8,623 nt of DNA from Candidatus Firestoneibacteriota bacterium (GTDB taxonomy: Bacteria > Oederibacteriota > JAAXVQ01): the NCBI GenBank assembly GCA_013335425.1, contig JAAXVQ010000066.1, forward strand, positions 1 through 8,623, written 5' to 3'. Under the pieces are notes generated by a model. The model saw only the letters and a program-made list of their open reading frames with translations. It searched no databases and had not been told where the DNA came from. This document shows, piece after piece, positions 6,054 to 8,623 of the stretch. The position numbers and the translations under genes are program-made. Within the stretch, counting starts at the first letter, position 1. Every line of letters begins with the position of its first letter.

Positions 6054-6482
6054 TTAAAAGCGGAAAAAATAGAAATCGGCATTCGCGATGCGTCCGGCCT
6101 CCGTCCGGACCGCGACGCGCAGGGCCAAGGAACGCTCGAAGCTCTTGATTAAACGGGTGCTGATCCGCAGTTGGTCGCCGGGGTGAACCGCCCGACGAAA
6201 ACGGGCGCGTTTAATCCGCGACAGCACGCAGAACCGGTAAGGGGTGCCGGCTTCCAGCGCCTGCCCCAAGCGTCCGGCTGCCTGGGCCATGACCTCCAAA
6301 ACCGCCCAACCGGGCATGGGCCCTTGAAGGGGTGAACTCCATTCATCTGTTGAAATGTTTTTCAGCAACTCCAGGGAATTTGGGGTCTGGGTCAGCACGC
6401 GGTCAAAGAATAAAAAAGGGTAAGTTTGCGAAACCTCCGCCGGGCCGGGGACGGGTTTGGTTGTTCCGGTGGACGGGTTCAT
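6054..6482 (-). CDS. Hotdog-fold 3-hydroxyacyl-ACP dehydratase-like protein (FabZ/ApeP-like)
   Basis: A 142-residue single hotdog-domain protein related to FabZ. It has YPFLFFDRVL (21-30), PMPGWAVLEVMAQAAG (55-70) and VHPGDQL (99-105), the last matching FabZ VVPGDQL. In FabZ a His in GHFPG and a Glu in the EAMAQ helix catalyse dehydration. Here Glu63 is kept, but the His segment is missing; the only His in the protein is His100, outside the active site. The PGW..LEVMAQ pattern resembles the ApeP-type dehydratases of aryl polyene clusters, as I recall them. It may act with a partner or as a non-catalytic subunit. The ATG at 6482 overlaps the Lnt stop as ATGA. The frame stays open up to 6587, but that longer form would run 35 codons deep into the Lnt gene and adds nothing family-like. 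Confidence 0.8.
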   Translation of the reverse strand: MNPSTGTTKPVPGPAEVSQTYPFLFFDRVLTQTPNSLELLKNISTDEWSSPLQGPMPGWAVLEVMAQAAGRLGQALEAGTPYRFCVLSRIKRARFRRAVHPGDQLRISTRLIKSFERSLALRVAVRTEAGRIANADFYFFRF

Positions 6483-8185
6483 AGGGCGCCGCCTGGCGCA
6501 GACGGCGGAGTTTTTTTCTCCGGTTCGAAAAACTTTTGCACCGCGATCCGAGTGAAAGCGCCCAGAGACAGCAGCACGCAGCTCCAACCGAAGAGGTTGC
6601 CGAAGCGGACATAGAACGTTTGGTAAGTCAGCAGGGGAACGTCATAGACCAGGACAGCGGGCGAGTTAAACGGCGTGCTGCATTCCAAACGCCCTTGGGC
6701 ATTGACAAAATAGGCGTTGGCATAATTGGCGGTGCGTCCTATCCAGCGGCGGGTTTCCACCGCCCTAAAACAGGCTTGCGCCAAAAATTGGCGGAAGTAG
6801 AGCGGGGTGGGGAACCACTCGCCGGTGCTGGGTGAAAAAACCGCCTCGCCGCCTAAGCGCACGCCTTCGCGGAAATATTGCGAAAACTGCAGTTCATCGC
6901 AGATTTTGATGAAATAACGGCTCTGATCCTGCACGAACAAGCTCTCCTGTGTCCCCGGCGTTACATCCATGTTGGGTTTGGTCACGGGTGATAACTCGGG
7001 GTGCTCTCGGGGTCGGCCACGCAGCCCGTTGAAGGCCTCGCGCAGCTCGCCCAGGAAAGTCCGGTAGGGGATGTATTCGCCGAAAGGAATCAAATAGCGT
7101 TTGGCGTAGGTGCCGCGGATTTCGCCTTCCCGGTCGAGCAAGTACCACCGATTGTGGAGATGTTCGCCGTCGGTTTGGGTCATCATGCCCGCAATGGCGA
7201 AAATTTTTGATTCCCGCAGGGCGCCGCGCAGGCCCTCCCAAAAATGTTCGGCCCGCGGGAGGCTTTCGGGCCATATGTTTTCAGGGAAAACGACCAGATC
7301 CGCATGTTGCCGGGCGGCGGCCCGGATTGCCTCGCGGTAATTTTCAAGTGCCAGCGTTTCCCGCGCCTTGGGGTCGGAGAGGCCCCGGGGAATATCGAGA
7401 TTGGGCTGAACCAAAGCCACGGCGAGTGAACGGGAGCGGTTCGACTGAGCGTTTCCGATTTTTGCGGCTTCGAGATTTCCGGCGAGCACCAAAGTTCCCA
7501 AACCCAACAGGACAGTCAAGGCGAGATTGCGGGCCATCCGTTGCGCGTGAGGCGTCAGAGGCTGGAGTTCCGGTTTCAGGCCCAAGCGCCGCCGCAGCCC
7601 CGGTTGAAGCAGGACGATCTCTTGGGCCGCGACCGCCAAAAGGGAGGCGAGAAACAGGACTAGAAAATCAGCGCCGAAAACGCCCGTAAAAGAGGCCAAT
7701 TGCATCAGCGGCGGAAAGGCCGTCAAGGTAGAGCCCGGAGAGACGGTGGGCGGCGGAATCAGCCCGCTATGGGTCGAAAAAACGACGATGAGAAATTGAA
7801 ACGATTCGAAAAGCAGAGGCATTAAAAGCAGGCTGACCCCACGGAGGTGCCGGGCCGCGGCCACGAGGGTGAACATGATCAGCGCTCCGGTAAAAAACAA
7901 AAAGGCCGCGATCGCCAGAAAAAAGTAAATGCTTTGTTGAAACGGCAGGCGAATGCTGAAGAAGTAGGTCGTGGCCGGGAGGAAAGTGCACAGGAGGCTG
8001 AGGCCGCCCAGCAGCCACGCGCGCCAACCTTGTTCGTTGTGGGCGATCCAGAAAAAAAACATGAAAACTAAAATTCCGGCGCCGACCGAGAATTGGTCAG
8101 GGACAGGGAAAAGCCCTGAGGGGAACGCTTTGCTGGCCAGGAACCATTGCATTGCCAAGACGCTTCCCCAAAGCCGGAAATTCAT
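6479..8185 (-). CDS. lnt: Apolipoprotein N-acyltransferase (Lnt)-like membrane protein
   Basis: A 568-residue integral membrane protein of the Lnt type. Lnt transfers an acyl chain from phospholipid to the N-terminal Cys of lipoproteins. The N-terminal half has about seven hydrophobic segments (roughly 5-21, 34-49, 53-73, 84-110, 115-137, 160-190, 219-237). A nitrilase-like periplasmic domain (about 253-515) follows, then a last membrane segment (about 527-549). The catalytic Glu-Lys-Cys triad is visible: Glu302 (LVVFPEN), Lys362 (YAKRYLIPFGEYIP) and Cys429 (KICDELQF). The family text after Cys is normally Tyr-Glu; here it is Asp430-Glu431. The RAVETRRWIGRTANYANAYF segment (474-493) is also Lnt-typical. 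The ATG at 8185 follows GAAAGGAAC. The gene sits at the head of the ketosynthase operon and next to a paralogue, so it may have a specialised acyl donor or acceptor instead of, or as well as, housekeeping lipoprotein maturation. Confidence 0.88.
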   Translation of the reverse strand: MNFRLWGSVLAMQWFLASKAFPSGLFPVPDQFSVGAGILVFMFFFWIAHNEQGWRAWLLGGLSLLCTFLPATTYFFSIRLPFQQSIYFFLAIAAFLFFTGALIMFTLVAAARHLRGVSLLLMPLLFESFQFLIVVFSTHSGLIPPPTVSPGSTLTAFPPLMQLASFTGVFGADFLVLFLASLLAVAAQEIVLLQPGLRRRLGLKPELQPLTPHAQRMARNLALTVLLGLGTLVLAGNLEAAKIGNAQSNRSRSLAVALVQPNLDIPRGLSDPKARETLALENYREAIRAAARQHADLVVFPENIWPESLPRAEHFWEGLRGALRESKIFAIAGMMTQTDGEHLHNRWYLLDREGEIRGTYAKRYLIPFGEYIPYRTFLGELREAFNGLRGRPREHPELSPVTKPNMDVTPGTQESLFVQDQSRYFIKICDELQFSQYFREGVRLGGEAVFSPSTGEWFPTPLYFRQFLAQACFRAVETRRWIGRTANYANAYFVNAQGRLECSTPFNSPAVLVYDVPLLTYQTFYVRFGNLFGWSCVLLSLGAFTRIAVQKFFEPEKKTPPSAPGGAL

Positions 8186-8403
8186 TCCCAGTTCCTTTCG
8201 CAGGTCGAACTTTTGTGCTTAGCGATCCCACCCGGGCGAGAAGCCCGCATGTTTCCGCCAGCGCGAGCCAAGGCCGGCTTGAAGCTTTTCACGTCAATAG
8301 TCAAAGCATCCAAGCTTGGTCGGTTTTTCCTGGGCAGCCGCATGCGGCCGTTGGCCGGAGGGTGAGAGGTTGAACTCCCGGCATGACGTCTCGGACAAAA
8401 CGG
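8186..8403. other. Gap between the two Lnt-like genes
   Basis: No supported gene lies in these 218 bases. Near the end closest to the complete Lnt gene there is a Shine-Dalgarno for that gene (complement of 8191-8199). A perfect 12-base palindrome, GCCGCATGCGGC, occurs at 8337-8348, flanked by further G/C-rich text, but no T-run follows it in either direction, so I do not call it a terminator. No convincing -35/-10 pair for the - strand was found. A 27-codon ATG frame on the - strand (about 8298-8381) lacks a Shine-Dalgarno and was not called. Confidence 0.5.
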
Positions 8404-8622
8404 TCAAGCTTTTCTAAAATGACCGACGAGGCGTTGACCCGTAATCCACACCAGGGAAGCAAGCGCCAGCAGGACGCAACTCCAACCAAACAAGTCGCCG
8501 AACCGGGTGTAGAAGGTTTGGTAATCCAGCAAGGGGATTTTAAACACCAGCACGGCCCGCGTGTTGAACGGCGAGCTGCTCCTAAGGCAGCCTTGGGCGT
8601 CGACAAAATAGGCGTTGGCAAA
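8404..8622 (-). CDS. Second Lnt-like protein, C-terminal end only (cut by window edge)
   Basis: The last 72 codons of a gene running in from beyond the right edge, ending in TGA at 8404-8406. The visible product has FANAYFVDAQG, then PFNTRAVLVFKIPLLDYQTF, then a final hydrophobic segment beginning FGDLFGWSCVLLALASLVW, and ends GHFRKA. It aligns without gaps with residues 488 onward of the neighbouring complete Lnt-like protein: 38 of the first 52 residues are identical by hand count. The two DNA stretches 6571-6725 and 8469-8623 also align without indels and share long identical runs. This marks a tandem paralogue. Most of it, including the catalytic triad, is outside the window, so whether it is intact or active cannot be judged. 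Confidence 0.85.
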   Translation of the reverse strand, partial: FANAYFVDAQGCLRSSSPFNTRAVLVFKIPLLDYQTFYTRFGDLFGWSCVLLALASLVWITGQRLVGHFRKA

Positions 8623-8623
8623 G

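Noticed and set aside
6483..6587. Longer form of the hotdog gene starting at 6587
   Set aside because: The extra 35 codons lie inside the Lnt coding region in another frame and show no hotdog similarity; the ATGA overlap at 6479-6482 is the natural start.
8301..8621. 106-codon - strand frame at the right edge, including a 27-codon ATG frame in the gap
   Set aside because: It is out of frame with the clear Lnt-like C terminus over the same bases, and the inner ATG has no Shine-Dalgarno.
1..8623. CRISPR arrays, tRNA or rRNA genes, insertion sequences, attachment sites
   Set aside because: No repeated spacer pattern, cloverleaf, rRNA segment, transposase or terminal inverted repeats were seen.

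Overview
The window looks like a stretch of a Gram-negative (diderm) bacterial chromosome of moderately high GC. Two tandem apolipoprotein N-acyltransferase (Lnt)-type genes imply an outer membrane with lipoproteins. The gene families are too conserved to place it further by eye. A PVC- or Omnitrophota-like lineage is a guess, not a result.

Left part (1-2150, + strand): a ribosomal protein operon segment, rplA (L1) - rplJ (L10) - rplL (L7/L12). The 283-base gap between rplA and rplJ holds a structure matching the L10 leader (the autoregulatory binding site of the L10-L12 complex), a second hairpin, and an intrinsic terminator with nine T just upstream of the rplJ ribosome binding site. This arrangement suggests control by transcription attenuation. 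The rplJ-rplL gap contains an 11-bp inverted repeat, one arm of which recurs just before the rplL Shine-Dalgarno. rplL ends in a strong intrinsic terminator, and rpoB, which commonly follows rplL, is not here.

Right part (2149-8622, - strand, converging on rplL): a tightly packed operon, read from right to left. It starts with the 3' end of one Lnt-like gene (cut by the window edge), followed by a complete second Lnt-like gene, a hotdog dehydratase-like protein, a PlsC-type acyltransferase, an active-type ketosynthase, a second ketosynthase lacking the catalytic residues (chain-length-factor type), and a FabG-type ketoreductase. Several junctions overlap or are only a few bases apart (ATGA, ATGCTGA, 6 and 9 bases), so these genes are probably translated together.

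The KS + inactive KS + KR + hotdog + lysophospholipid-type acyltransferase set resembles the core of aryl-polyene-type (type II PKS / FAS-like) clusters. It could build a specialised acyl chain that is then placed on a lipid or other acceptor. The unusual part is the coupling to tandem Lnt-like membrane acyltransferases, together with the absence of a recognisable acyl carrier protein or starter-activating enzyme inside the window. The hotdog protein lacks the usual catalytic His, the second KS lacks Cys and both His, and Lnt carries Cys-Asp-Glu where the family has Cys-Tyr-Glu. The product is unknown and cannot be read from the sequence.
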